In this document: one piece after another, positions 7,883 through 15,927 of the stretch
How positions within the stretch are numbered: position 1 is the stretch's first letter
Layout of the letters: each line of letters begins with the position of its first letter
Source: Crocosphaera sp. UHCC 0190
Lineage (GTDB): Bacteria; Cyanobacteriota; Cyanobacteriia; Cyanobacteriales; Microcystaceae
Direction of reading: 5' to 3'
Assembly: GCF_034932065.1 (NCBI RefSeq)
Contig: NZ_JAYGHP010000003.1
Location: 62,001-126,000 of the forward strand
DNA length: 64,000 nt
The notes under the pieces: model-generated
What the model was told of the DNA's origin: nothing
The model's database searches: none
Seen by the model: the letters and a program-made list of their open reading frames with translations, nothing else
Position numbers and translations under genes: made by a program

Positions 7883-10800
7883 TTATCCTCCAAATAAACC
7901 TAAAGAACAAATAATTTGAGCTTCCCGATGTTCATCTTCGGGATGAATAACACAAAAAGCATCGGTTTCTCTTAAAGAAATAACCATATTAGCTAATTGT
8001 TCATCAGTGATGCCACTTCTTAACTGTCGATTAAGCTTGGTAATAGCACTTTGTTTGAGGGGATATTGATAAATTTCTTCAAAAGATCTCACTAAAGTTT
8101 CCCATTCTTGTCCTTGTGCTAAAATTGGCATTTCAGTGCGTATTTTATCCAGATAATGCTTTAACCGTTCATAGGTTTTTGCCCTTGCACTGCGGGGACT
8201 TCCTAATTGTCCCCCACTGCTTTTTGACTGTTCAATTAAGTTATTAGCCCCTTTTTTCACTAAATCATGGTGAGAGGGATGACGTTCTTTAGCTGGCGTA
8301 TCAAGGCTACATCTAGCCATGCGTAAGATTCTCATCTGAGACTGAGTAACACTGTTGCCATTTTTATCTACCCAAGCTAAGGCATCCGTTCCTTCAGCAG
8401 TTCTCAGATACACCATTACCCCTTCTGGTTCGGTGGCGGTGGGAACATGGTGACGAGTAGAATAAATGACATTGGGAAGGTTTTCAATCTTTTTAGCTAA
8501 GTCTGGATTAGCATCAGTGGCATTTTTCCAGACTTGTAAAGCTTCAGAGGTTAAATCCACTTCTCCCTCTTCTTCATCGTCAATAACCCCTGATTTTTCC
8601 GTATATAAATCCACAATGACCCGATTGGCATTATCTTCAAAAAATTCCTCATCGGTTCCGACAACCTCTGCATTCTCTTGTAAACGGTTGATTAATCTTC
8701 CCCGTAAGTTGATCAGTTGTTCCACCCCATCTGCCGGAAAGAAGGAATAACAGAGAATCGTTTCTGCTTTTTGTCCAATACGGTCAACCCGTCCCGCCCT
8801 TTGAATTAAGCGTATAATTGCCCAAGGTAAATCATAATTGACGATAATAGCGCAATCTTGAAGGTTTTGTCCCTCACTTAGCACATCAGTGGCAATGAGG
8901 ATTCTTAGTTCATTATTAACCTGTTTTTTGTTACTTTTGGGGCTAAAGCGATGAGCAATGGCTGTGGGGTCATGACTGCTGCCTGTTACCACTGCAACAT
9001 CTTGAATTTGGGCATTTTTTAAAGCTTGACCTAAATAACTGGCAGTATCAGCAAACTGGGTAAAAATCAGTATTTTTTCGTTAGGATGGTCTTTAGTGAG
9101 AAGTTCAATGAGACGAGCTAATTTTTGGTCTTCTTCTGCTTGCCATTGACCACAGGAATTTAAAACCGCCATTAATGATAAAGAATCTGACAACAAATTA
9201 GCTTTTAATTGCTCATGAAATAAACTAGAATGCAACCATCGAAACCTCCTACGGTACTTAGTGCGATACAATTGATAAATTTCTGCTGCTTTGAGTTTAT
9301 ATTGATCTTCTTGTTGGGCTAAAGCATTAATTAAATTAAATTCATCATCTTCTTGTTGGGTTAAAGCATTAATTAAATTAAATTCATCATCATCAGTTGA
9401 ATCATCTTCTTGAGTTTCTATATTGGTATCTAAACTACTCAAAGAATCAGTATCTTGATCATTATTACGAGTATCTAAAAATTCCGCATCTTGGGTTCCA
9501 ATAGGAATGGGTTGACCTTCATTAATAGCATGAAGATAAACATAGTTGCGAAGAATATGCCGTTCTATGGACTGAATAAACGCTTCTCCACTACTTTCTA
9601 ACCGTTTAAATAAATTAGTGCGACAAAAGCCTAATAATCGTTGTCCTGCACGGGATAAACCGTTAAGGATAAGTTCTTCTTCAGGAGTGGGCGCAATATT
9701 AGACGATTCTAGGACATAGTTTCCTAACCCATAACGGGGCAAAAATAAAGCATTAATAACATTAACAATTCGGTCTGAATATAAACGAGCATAGGGATCA
9801 TTTTCTTGGTTTCCCACATCTCGACTATGCTCGATGTTGGCACTGAGCGAAGCCGAAGTGCCAATCACAAAACGAGCAGTTTTAGGAATACGAGTCGGAA
9901 AATAAGACCTTGTTCCGTCTGAAAATTCTAAATATTTACGGTTATTATTCGGGTCAGTTTGAGCATAATTATCCTTAATAAAGCTGCGAGTCCGTCTCAC
10001 CATGTAACGACTCATTAACTGTTGCCAATCTTCAGAATATTCGCTTTTTTCAAAGCCTAAGAGAGTTCTTAGGGGAGTTTGGGGATAATTACGGTTAAAC
10101 TCCATCTCACCCCCTAATTCTCGGATGAGGGCTTCGGGTTTGATGCCAATATCTCTATCTTCTGGGACAAATAGGCGTAATTGAGCCGATAAATCTAAAT
10201 AGGTTTTATTATAGGGAGTTGCTGTTAATAAGATACATCGGCTGTCACTTTGCTCAATATATTCCTTAATCGCTGCGTAACGTTGTCCTTCTCGATTGCG
10301 AAGATTATGACTTTCATCAATTAAAATAAGGCGAAATCGGGCAGGAACATGGGGTAAATCTTTAATAACTCGACTAATGGACATTACCTTACCCCTAAGT
10401 CCGTAAGTCTCTCGATAGTCTTCCCACATGGGAACAAGATTTTTCGGACAAATAATTAAGGTACTAAACCCGAAATCTTCTTCACAGATTTTGGCGATCG
10501 CCGTCCCCACTAAAGTTTTACCCAAACCAACCACATCCCCCACCATGACTCCCCCTCGACGGTTAACATGATGAGCAGCAATTCTCACGGCAGCTTCTTG
10601 AAATTCAAATAAGTTAAACTCTGGGGGAACTTGATATAGACTTAACCCATCTCTGGCTTCTTGGGAGAGATGATAAGCCATCTTGAGATAAACATAATAA
10701 GGGGGGATTAATTGGTCAGTTGCCCAACTTTGATCGATGATTTCTGCTAATTGGTCTGAAATATCCACACAAAAGTTATCATCCCATCGCTCATTAAACC

Positions 10801-11368
10801 ATGTTTGCAGTTTTCGGGTTGCGTCATGGTCAAGAATATCGACATTAAGTTCCCCTTGTCCTGAGAGTCCTGAGAAGGTTAAATTACTGCTACCCAGGAA
10901 AGCGATCGCCGGTAAGTTAGGATGATTTTGGGGGATTAAATAAAGTTTGGCATGAAGGGGATGACGTAAATAGAGTTTAACTACTAATTTCTTTGATTGA
11001 AGTTGTTTTTTGAGTTTTTGCAGTCCAATTTCATCATCGTTTGTCGGTGTACCAATTAATAACTGTTGTCGAAAGTCTTCAGCGACTCGTTTTCTCAATC
11101 TTGTGACTTCGGCCGAATCAATTCTAGTGTTTTTACTACCTAAAGCGATCGCATGATGGAGTTCATCTTTAGGTAATCGTTGCATTCCCACTAAAAGACG
11201 ACAACAAGACGATTTATCTCCCGAAAACTGCTCAATTTCATCATGAATGAGTTTCCATCCTCTTAAATTAAAATATCCCACACAAAAATCAGCCCTGGTT
11301 GCATCATTTAAACTACTCTTGAGAGAATCTAAGATTTTTTCATCGATGTTGTCAAAAATACGGGGCAT
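7883..11368 (-). CDS. PLD-domain SNF2 helicase
   Basis: A 1161-residue protein headed by a phospholipase-D-like nuclease domain: 'HPLHAKLYL' near residue 139 and 'GSSNLTFSG' near 158, a single HxK...N half-site. A two-lobed SF2/SNF2 helicase follows: Walker A 'GDVVGLGKT' near 278, Walker B 'LIDESHN' near 354, 'LLTATPYNK' near 385, then 'LIATDVLSEGQNLQ' and 'QRAGRVDRIGQ' near 825-862. An acidic linker of Asp/Glu/Gln repeats (about 630-690) separates the lobes. AGGGA precedes the start. First gene of the operon ending with the Eco57I-type methyltransferase. An ATP-driven translocase/nuclease partner in DNA restriction is the natural inference. Confidence 0.88.
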   Translation of the reverse strand: MPRIFDNIDEKILDSLKSSLNDATRADFCVGYFNLRGWKLIHDEIEQFSGDKSSCCRLLVGMQRLPKDELHHAIALGSKNTRIDSAEVTRLRKRVAEDFRQQLLIGTPTNDDEIGLQKLKKQLQSKKLVVKLYLRHPLHAKLYLIPQNHPNLPAIAFLGSSNLTFSGLSGQGELNVDILDHDATRKLQTWFNERWDDNFCVDISDQLAEIIDQSWATDQLIPPYYVYLKMAYHLSQEARDGLSLYQVPPEFNLFEFQEAAVRIAAHHVNRRGGVMVGDVVGLGKTLVGTAIAKICEEDFGFSTLIICPKNLVPMWEDYRETYGLRGKVMSISRVIKDLPHVPARFRLILIDESHNLRNREGQRYAAIKEYIEQSDSRCILLTATPYNKTYLDLSAQLRLFVPEDRDIGIKPEALIRELGGEMEFNRNYPQTPLRTLLGFEKSEYSEDWQQLMSRYMVRRTRSFIKDNYAQTDPNNNRKYLEFSDGTRSYFPTRIPKTARFVIGTSASLSANIEHSRDVGNQENDPYARLYSDRIVNVINALFLPRYGLGNYVLESSNIAPTPEEELILNGLSRAGQRLLGFCRTNLFKRLESSGEAFIQSIERHILRNYVYLHAINEGQPIPIGTQDAEFLDTRNNDQDTDSLSSLDTNIETQEDDSTDDDEFNLINALTQQEDDEFNLINALAQQEDQYKLKAAEIYQLYRTKYRRRFRWLHSSLFHEQLKANLLSDSLSLMAVLNSCGQWQAEEDQKLARLIELLTKDHPNEKILIFTQFADTASYLGQALKNAQIQDVAVVTGSSHDPTAIAHRFSPKSNKKQVNNELRILIATDVLSEGQNLQDCAIIVNYDLPWAIIRLIQRAGRVDRIGQKAETILCYSFFPADGVEQLINLRGRLINRLQENAEVVGTDEEFFEDNANRVIVDLYTEKSGVIDDEEEGEVDLTSEALQVWKNATDANPDLAKKIENLPNVIYSTRHHVPTATEPEGVMVYLRTAEGTDALAWVDKNGNSVTQSQMRILRMARCSLDTPAKERHPSHHDLVKKGANNLIEQSKSSGGQLGSPRSARAKTYERLKHYLDKIRTEMPILAQGQEWETLVRSFEEIYQYPLKQSAITKLNRQLRSGITDEQLANMVISLRETDAFCVIHPEDEHREAQIICSLGLFGG
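9306..9389 (-). repeat. 42-bp in-frame tandem duplication in helicase linker
   Basis: Two adjacent 42-bp copies differ at a single base and encode 'DDEFNLINALTQQE' followed by 'DDEFNLINALAQQE'. The near-identity suggests a recent slippage or duplication event in the acidic linker between the helicase lobes. Confidence 0.9.
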
Positions 11369-11466
11369 AGGTTTTCCCTATTTTGCTACAAATCATTCTT
11401 GAGAAAGTGCTACATTTTCATTGTGCCCCTATCTTCTCGATTTCTAACGCTACGAGCAAATTTTGC

Positions 11467-11654
11467 TTATTTTTCCCCATCACCCAAACCTTCTAATTCT
11501 TGAATTCTTGCCTTCAATGGCTCGATCATTTCCTTAACTTCTGCTTCTGAATAACCTAGGGGTATATGTTGCGGACAATTCCAATCAAAGGCTGCTACTT
11601 TAATCAAAATAACGGCTCTCCCGTACTTGTGGTGATAAGTAAAGCTTATAATTC
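11467..11654 (-). pseudogene. 3' remnant of a pyridoxamine-phosphate-oxidase-like (FMN-binding) gene
   Basis: An open stretch of about 62 codons without a start. It reads '...YGRAVILIKVAAFDWNCPQH', then 'IPLGYSEAEVKEMIEPLKAR', then a stop. 'AFDWNCPQHI' is a hallmark of the C-terminal part of PPOX-type FMN-binding split-barrel proteins. The upstream part is missing, and the fragment abuts exactly a small inverted-repeat element. I see no other gene in the 360-bp gap between the helicase and GST fragments. Confidence 0.75.
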
Positions 11655-11725
11655 GTAGGGTGGGTTAGACGCGGCTATGATTTTGATGAAAAACTAATAA
11701 GTTTTAATCCGCGTCGTAACCCACC
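11655..11725. repeat. 71-bp inverted-repeat (MITE-like) element
   Basis: The ends GTAGGGTGGGTTAGACGCGG and CCGCGTCGTAACCCACC are imperfect complements with one indel, enclosing an AT-rich centre. The element separates the truncated PPOX-like and GST fragments and may mark the deletion or insertion that broke them. GGTGGGTTA(C)G repeats of this kind are widespread in cyanobacteria (recollection). Confidence 0.75.
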
Positions 11726-11728
11726 ATC

Positions 11729-12130
11729 TTAAGTATTGTAGCTGATTATACATTTTATACCAAGATGTCGGGAGAGCCGGGAAATTTTGCCATCTTTTGC
11801 TAAAGCAATATAAGGAAACGCTGCCAGATCCGCAATGGTGGGATGGTCTAATTCTAACCATTCTCTGTCTGTTAAATGTTGCTCAATTTTGCTCAAAATA
11901 AATTCAGATTTCTGTTGGGCAACTTCAATGTTTACGCTTTGGGCATTAAAAAGATAATATAATCTGGCTGCTTCTGGCCCTTGACCAATTTCTCCTGCTG
12001 TTGTCGATAACCAACCTATTACACGACCGAAAGATTCTGCATCACTGGGCAACCATTGTTCATTTCCATAACGACGCGCTAAGTAACCTAAAATACCCTG
12101 TGCATCTCTTAGCACTGTTTCCCCATCTAC
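11729..12130 (-). pseudogene. Truncated glutathione S-transferase
   Basis: Only the GST middle and C-terminal helical domain remains: 'VLRDAQGILGYLARRYG' and 'LELDHPTIADLAAFPYIALA'. The in-frame sequence 'FVDGETVLRDA' continues to about 12130, then meets a stop, so the thioredoxin-fold N-terminus (about 50 residues) is missing. After 'LAKDGK' the frame goes off-family and ends early. In the +1 frame 'FPGSPDIL' resembles the usual 'LPGFIDM' end, so an internal deletion is likely. It is divergent from the TetR gene across an operator cluster and was probably once its target. Confidence 0.75.
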
Positions 12131-12164
12131 AAAGTTTAATCATGGTTTCTTTCCTTTCGGTCTG

Positions 12165-12242
12165 TACCGAACGTTCGTTCACTTGCTCTGACTATACCGA
12201 ACGTTCGGTACAATCGTCAACCCTTAACAGAACATTCGGTAC
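12165..12242. promoter_or_regulatory. Three TetR-type operator copies, ACCGAACGTTCGGT
   Basis: A perfect 14-bp palindrome ACCGAACGTTCGGT lies at 12196-12209. A near copy, ACCGAACGTTCGTT, starts at 12166, and a degenerate copy, AGAACATTCGGT, lies at 12229-12240. Spacing is about 30 bp. They sit between the GST remnant and the tetR start, so the adjacent TetR protein is the obvious binder and autoregulation is likely. The specific protein-site pairing is inferred. Confidence 0.85.
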
Positions 12243-12271
12243 AATAGGGAAAAAGATAGACAAAGCAAGTC

Positions 12272-12814
12272 ATGGATCGAGAAAAAGCGATTATTCAGCT
12301 AATTGAAGTCTTTCGGCAGCATGGGTATGAAGGAGCGACCCTATCCCGTTTATCCCAAGCAACGGGGTTAGGGAGATCGAGCTTATATCATCACTTTCCC
12401 AAAGGCAAAGAAGAGATAGGGGCTTCAGTCTTAAGCTATGTTGCAGAAAGGTTTGAGAGGATGATTTTAGTTCCCTTGTGGAATAAAAAGGAGCCTAGGG
12501 AACGTCTCCAGCAAATGTGTCAAAATTTAAGGGAATTTTACTGCCAAGGACAAGAAAGCTGTTTATTAAATGCGATCGCCCTTGGGGAAGGAAATGAGTT
12601 ATTCAAAGAACAGATTCAGCAAGCCTTTACAACCTGGATTGAAGAATTAGCGCAGGTTTTAATTGAGGGAGGAATTGCAACAGAAATTGCTTATCAAAGA
12701 GCAGAAGAAGGGGTTATATTAATCCAAGGTGCATTAGTTTTAGCCAGAGGACTGAATAACACCAAACCTTTCGAGCGAATCATTGAAAATCTGCCGGACA
12801 AACTTTTAAGCTAA
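12272..12814 (+). CDS. TetR/AcrR family transcriptional regulator
   Basis: A 180-residue repressor with the N-terminal TetR helix-turn-helix at about residues 6-48 ('GYEGATLSRLSQATGLGRSS', 'LYHHFPKGKEEI') and a helical ligand-binding C-terminus containing two Cys (CQGQESC). Three inverted-repeat operators lie just upstream. The acylase gene follows 33 bp downstream on the same strand and may be co-transcribed. The divergent GST and PPOX-like genes that it probably controlled are now broken. The ligand is unknown. Confidence 0.9.
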   Translation: MDREKAIIQLIEVFRQHGYEGATLSRLSQATGLGRSSLYHHFPKGKEEIGASVLSYVAERFERMILVPLWNKKEPRERLQQMCQNLREFYCQGQESCLLNAIALGEGNELFKEQIQQAFTTWIEELAQVLIEGGIATEIAYQRAEEGVILIQGALVLARGLNNTKPFERIIENLPDKLLS

Positions 12815-12847
12815 GACACAAACAGTCAAAAATATATTAATCTTATA

Positions 12848-14932
12848 ATGAAGCAATTTCTCGCAATTTTCTTAAGTACACTGTTAGTAATTTTATTCAT
12901 CTTTAATGTTCCAGTCATGAGTGCCAATTCAACCGAAATTTTGTGGGATATTTGGGGAGTTCCTCATATTTATGGAAAAGACAATAACAGTTTATTTAAA
13001 GCTTTTGGTTGGGCCCAAACCAGAAGTCATGGCAATTTAATTTTAAAATTATATGGGCAAGCGAGAGGAAAAGGAGCAGAATATTGGGGGCTTAATTCCC
13101 TTGAGTCCGATCAATATGTGAGGACAATGGGAATTCCCAAAAGAGCCAAACAATGGTATCAAAAACAAAGCCCGGAAATGCAGCAATATTTAGATAGTTT
13201 TGCCCAAGGAATTAACGAATATGTGGCGCAACATCCCCAAGAAATTGATGAAGAATTAAAAGTTGTTTTACCCATCACAGGAACCGATATTTTAGCTCAT
13301 TTTCAACGGGTGATACACTTTCATTTTCTTACCAACCCTCAAAGCGTAAAATCCTTAAAAACTATTGCTTCAGAAGCGGGATCAAATGGTTGGGTAATTG
13401 CCCCTGAAAAATCCAACAATAATCATACCCTATTATTAGCGAATCCCCATTTACCTTGGTCAGATTTTTTCCTTTGGTATGAGGCACAATTAACCGCCCC
13501 TGGCGTAAATCTTTATGGCGCAACCTTAGTGGGAATGCCAGTCTTAGCCATTGCTTTTAATGATGATTTAGGTTGGACAGTTACGGTTAATCCTATTGAT
13601 GGTGCCGATATTTATAAATTAAAATTACAAGAAGAAAAATATTTTTGGGATGGTCAACTAAAACCCTTAGAAGAAGAAACTGAAAAGTTAAAAATTAGGC
13701 AAAAAAATGGCAGTTACACCGAATTAGAATTTGGTGTAAAACAGTCTATTCATGGGGTAATTATTAATCAACAAAAAGATTATGGTTACGCTTTGCGAGT
13801 GACGGGGTTAGATCGACCCCACAGTTTAGAACAATTATGGCGAATAGGAAACGCCAAGAATTTAGAAGAATTTGAAGCGGGATTAAAACAATTACAATTG
13901 CCTTTATTTAACTTTTTATATGGGGATAAACAAGGAAACATCCTGTATGTTTTTAATGGATTAGTCCCCATTCGTTCTCAAGGAAATTGGCAAGATTGGC
14001 AGGGAATTATTCCAGGAGATACGTCAAAAGCTTTATGGACAGATTATCATTCCTATCAAGACTTACCCCGTCTTGCTAACCCCACGACAGGATGGTTACA
14101 AAATACCAATGATCCCCCCTGGACAAGTACCTATCCATCTACTTTAAACCCCAAAGATTATCCTGAATATTTAACCCCTGCTTCTTTAGGAGATGCCCCT
14201 AATATTTTGCGATCGCAGCGTTCAATTCAACTGTTAAGTGAGTCAGAAAAACTCAGTTTAGATGAGGTAATTGAGAAAAAATTCTCCTCAGAATTAGTGA
14301 TTGCAGATCGTATTTTAGATATCTTAATTTCTACTACCAAAGCATTAGCAAACCCCATTGGTATTGAAGCAGCAGAAGTGTTAAAAAAATGGGATCGTCA
14401 AACCAATGCTGACAGTCGTGGGGCCGTATTATTTACCTTATGGGCCTCAACTTTAGAAGCAAAAGGCATTTTTTCTAAACCTTGGAACCCTGAAAACCCA
14501 TTAGAAACACCGTCAGGGTTAGCGGATGTTAATACTGCTGTTGCGGTGATTGAAGGTATTGCCGCCCAAGTTAAACTGTTATATGGGTCATTAGATGTGT
14601 CATGGGGAGAGGTGGTGAGAATGCGGGTAGGTGAGAAAGATTTACCCGCAAGTGGTGGCCCGGGTATGTTTGGCAGTTTTAGGGTGTTGAATTTACAAGC
14701 AACAAAGGATGAGAAGTTTCAGGTGGTTTTTGGAGATAGTTTTATTATGGCCGTTGAATTTTCTGATCCAATTCAGGCTAAAGTTTTAATGGTTTATGGC
14801 AATGCAACTCAACCTAATTCTGCTCATATTGGCGATCAATTATCGTTATATTCAGAAGGAAAAATGCGTCCAGTTTGGCGCGATCGCAACGAAATTGAAC
14901 AGCATTTAGAATTGAAAGAATTGGTTAATTAA
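12848..14932 (+). CDS. Penicillin acylase family (possible AHL acylase)
   Basis: A 694-residue secreted Ntn-hydrolase precursor. The first ~25 residues are a signal peptide. The alpha chain opens with the family pattern 'ILWDIWGVPHIYGKD'. 'GSNGWVIAPEKS' places the autoproteolytic and nucleophilic Ser at residue 179, followed by 'LLLANPHLPW' of the beta chain. The length fits the PvdQ/AiiC-type acylases that cleave amides such as acyl-homoserine lactones; Anabaena AiiC is the precedent in cyanobacteria. The substrate cannot be read from sequence. It lies downstream of tetR, and its end overlaps the convergent Rpn-like gene by 8 bp. Confidence 0.85.
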   Translation: MKQFLAIFLSTLLVILFIFNVPVMSANSTEILWDIWGVPHIYGKDNNSLFKAFGWAQTRSHGNLILKLYGQARGKGAEYWGLNSLESDQYVRTMGIPKRAKQWYQKQSPEMQQYLDSFAQGINEYVAQHPQEIDEELKVVLPITGTDILAHFQRVIHFHFLTNPQSVKSLKTIASEAGSNGWVIAPEKSNNNHTLLLANPHLPWSDFFLWYEAQLTAPGVNLYGATLVGMPVLAIAFNDDLGWTVTVNPIDGADIYKLKLQEEKYFWDGQLKPLEEETEKLKIRQKNGSYTELEFGVKQSIHGVIINQQKDYGYALRVTGLDRPHSLEQLWRIGNAKNLEEFEAGLKQLQLPLFNFLYGDKQGNILYVFNGLVPIRSQGNWQDWQGIIPGDTSKALWTDYHSYQDLPRLANPTTGWLQNTNDPPWTSTYPSTLNPKDYPEYLTPASLGDAPNILRSQRSIQLLSESEKLSLDEVIEKKFSSELVIADRILDILISTTKALANPIGIEAAEVLKKWDRQTNADSRGAVLFTLWASTLEAKGIFSKPWNPENPLETPSGLADVNTAVAVIEGIAAQVKLLYGSLDVSWGEVVRMRVGEKDLPASGGPGMFGSFRVLNLQATKDEKFQVVFGDSFIMAVEFSDPIQAKVLMVYGNATQPNSAHIGDQLSLYSEGKMRPVWRDRNEIEQHLELKELVN

Positions 14933-15914
14933 CCAGAATTCGGGCTGAAAATTCATCTAAAGAGTTGACGGTTGCTGCTAATTTTAAGATTTCTTCTAAT
15001 ACAGATAAATCAAGAATTTGAAGAATTTGAGCCTGTATTTCTGGAGTAATTTGACTAAATCTCGCGTTTAAAACTGTTATTATGGCATCATGACTCTTTT
15101 GTAATGCACCAATTTCTTTGCCAATTTCTTTACCAATTTCTTTGCCAATTTCTTTGCCTCTTTCTATTGCCATTTCTTCCATATTACTAAGCAAAGGCAT
15201 AGTTCTTTCCTCCTCAAAATGCTGAATTTTTTCGTTTAAACTTTGCTGTAATTGTTTGGGTAAGGTCATCATTTTATCAATGATTTGAAAGAGTTTGATG
15301 ATTTCTTCTTTCGTCTTTCCTCTATCATATAATCCTCGAATTAATGACCATTTCCATTGTTCCCGTTGTTGGGGGTTAGTGGTAGTTGTTTTAGTTTTCA
15401 AATGTGCCATTACGATGACAGCAAAGGGATTATTATTTAATTCTAGTGCGTTCCATTCTTCTTCGTAGTCAAGTAATTTAGCAACAGGAAATTCAAAACT
15501 AATTCGACAATCCCCAATACTATAATTATACACATTAGGTCGCCAATTGGTTCGTTCATCTCCTAAAATGGCGAGACTAACCACAGGTTTACGATACAAA
15601 TCAAAAGCTCGATAATTGTAAATATACATCCTCTGGGCAAATTTTGATTCATATTGACTTTGTACTTCAACATGAATTAAAATCCAGATTTCTTGTTGAT
15701 CTAATAACCAAACTTGATACAATTTATCAGCAATACGGGTTGGTGTTTCCGATGATGCAATAATGTGTTGTAGTTCTTTATCAAGAGATTGAGGAGTTTG
15801 AGTCCAATCAATTAATTGATAAACATGGGGAAAAAAGAAGTTTAAAAATGCGTTAAAATACTCATTTAAAGCTTCTTTCCAAGGTTCATCATAGTTAGCT
15901 GTTTGCTCGTTCAT
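14925..15914 (-). CDS. Rpn-family (PD-(D/E)XK nuclease/transposase-like) protein
   Basis: A 329-residue protein of the large cyanobacterial 'Rpn family recombination-promoting nuclease/putative transposase' group. The N-terminal domain shows 'WILIHVEVQSQYES', with the E-x-Q core of a PD-(D/E)XK nuclease fold near residues 75-85, followed by 'RMYIYNYRAFD'. A Lys/Glu-rich segment with four KEIG tetrapeptides (about 250-268) precedes a helical tail. Such genes are usually mobile or present in many copies, and their biological role is uncertain. The 3' end overlaps the acylase stop region. Confidence 0.8.
   Translation of the reverse strand: MNEQTANYDEPWKEALNEYFNAFLNFFFPHVYQLIDWTQTPQSLDKELQHIIASSETPTRIADKLYQVWLLDQQEIWILIHVEVQSQYESKFAQRMYIYNYRAFDLYRKPVVSLAILGDERTNWRPNVYNYSIGDCRISFEFPVAKLLDYEEEWNALELNNNPFAVIVMAHLKTKTTTTNPQQREQWKWSLIRGLYDRGKTKEEIIKLFQIIDKMMTLPKQLQQSLNEKIQHFEEERTMPLLSNMEEMAIERGKEIGKEIGKEIGKEIGALQKSHDAIITVLNARFSQITPEIQAQILQILDLSVLEEILKLAATVNSLDEFSARILVN
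15109..15156 (-). repeat. Four tandem 12-bp units coding KEIG
   Basis: Four contiguous copies of CCAATTTCTTTG (one with a terminal A) encode a Gly-Lys-Glu-Ile tetrapeptide run in the Rpn-like protein. The copy number is likely to vary by replication slippage. Confidence 0.9.
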
Positions 15915-15927
15915 TTATTACTCATTC

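Noticed and set aside
3846-11368. Naming the helicase/methyltransferase operon DISARM or BREX
   Set aside because: No DUF1998 (DrmB), PglZ, BrxC, BrxL or separate PLD gene is present, so only the helicase and methyltransferase classes agree.
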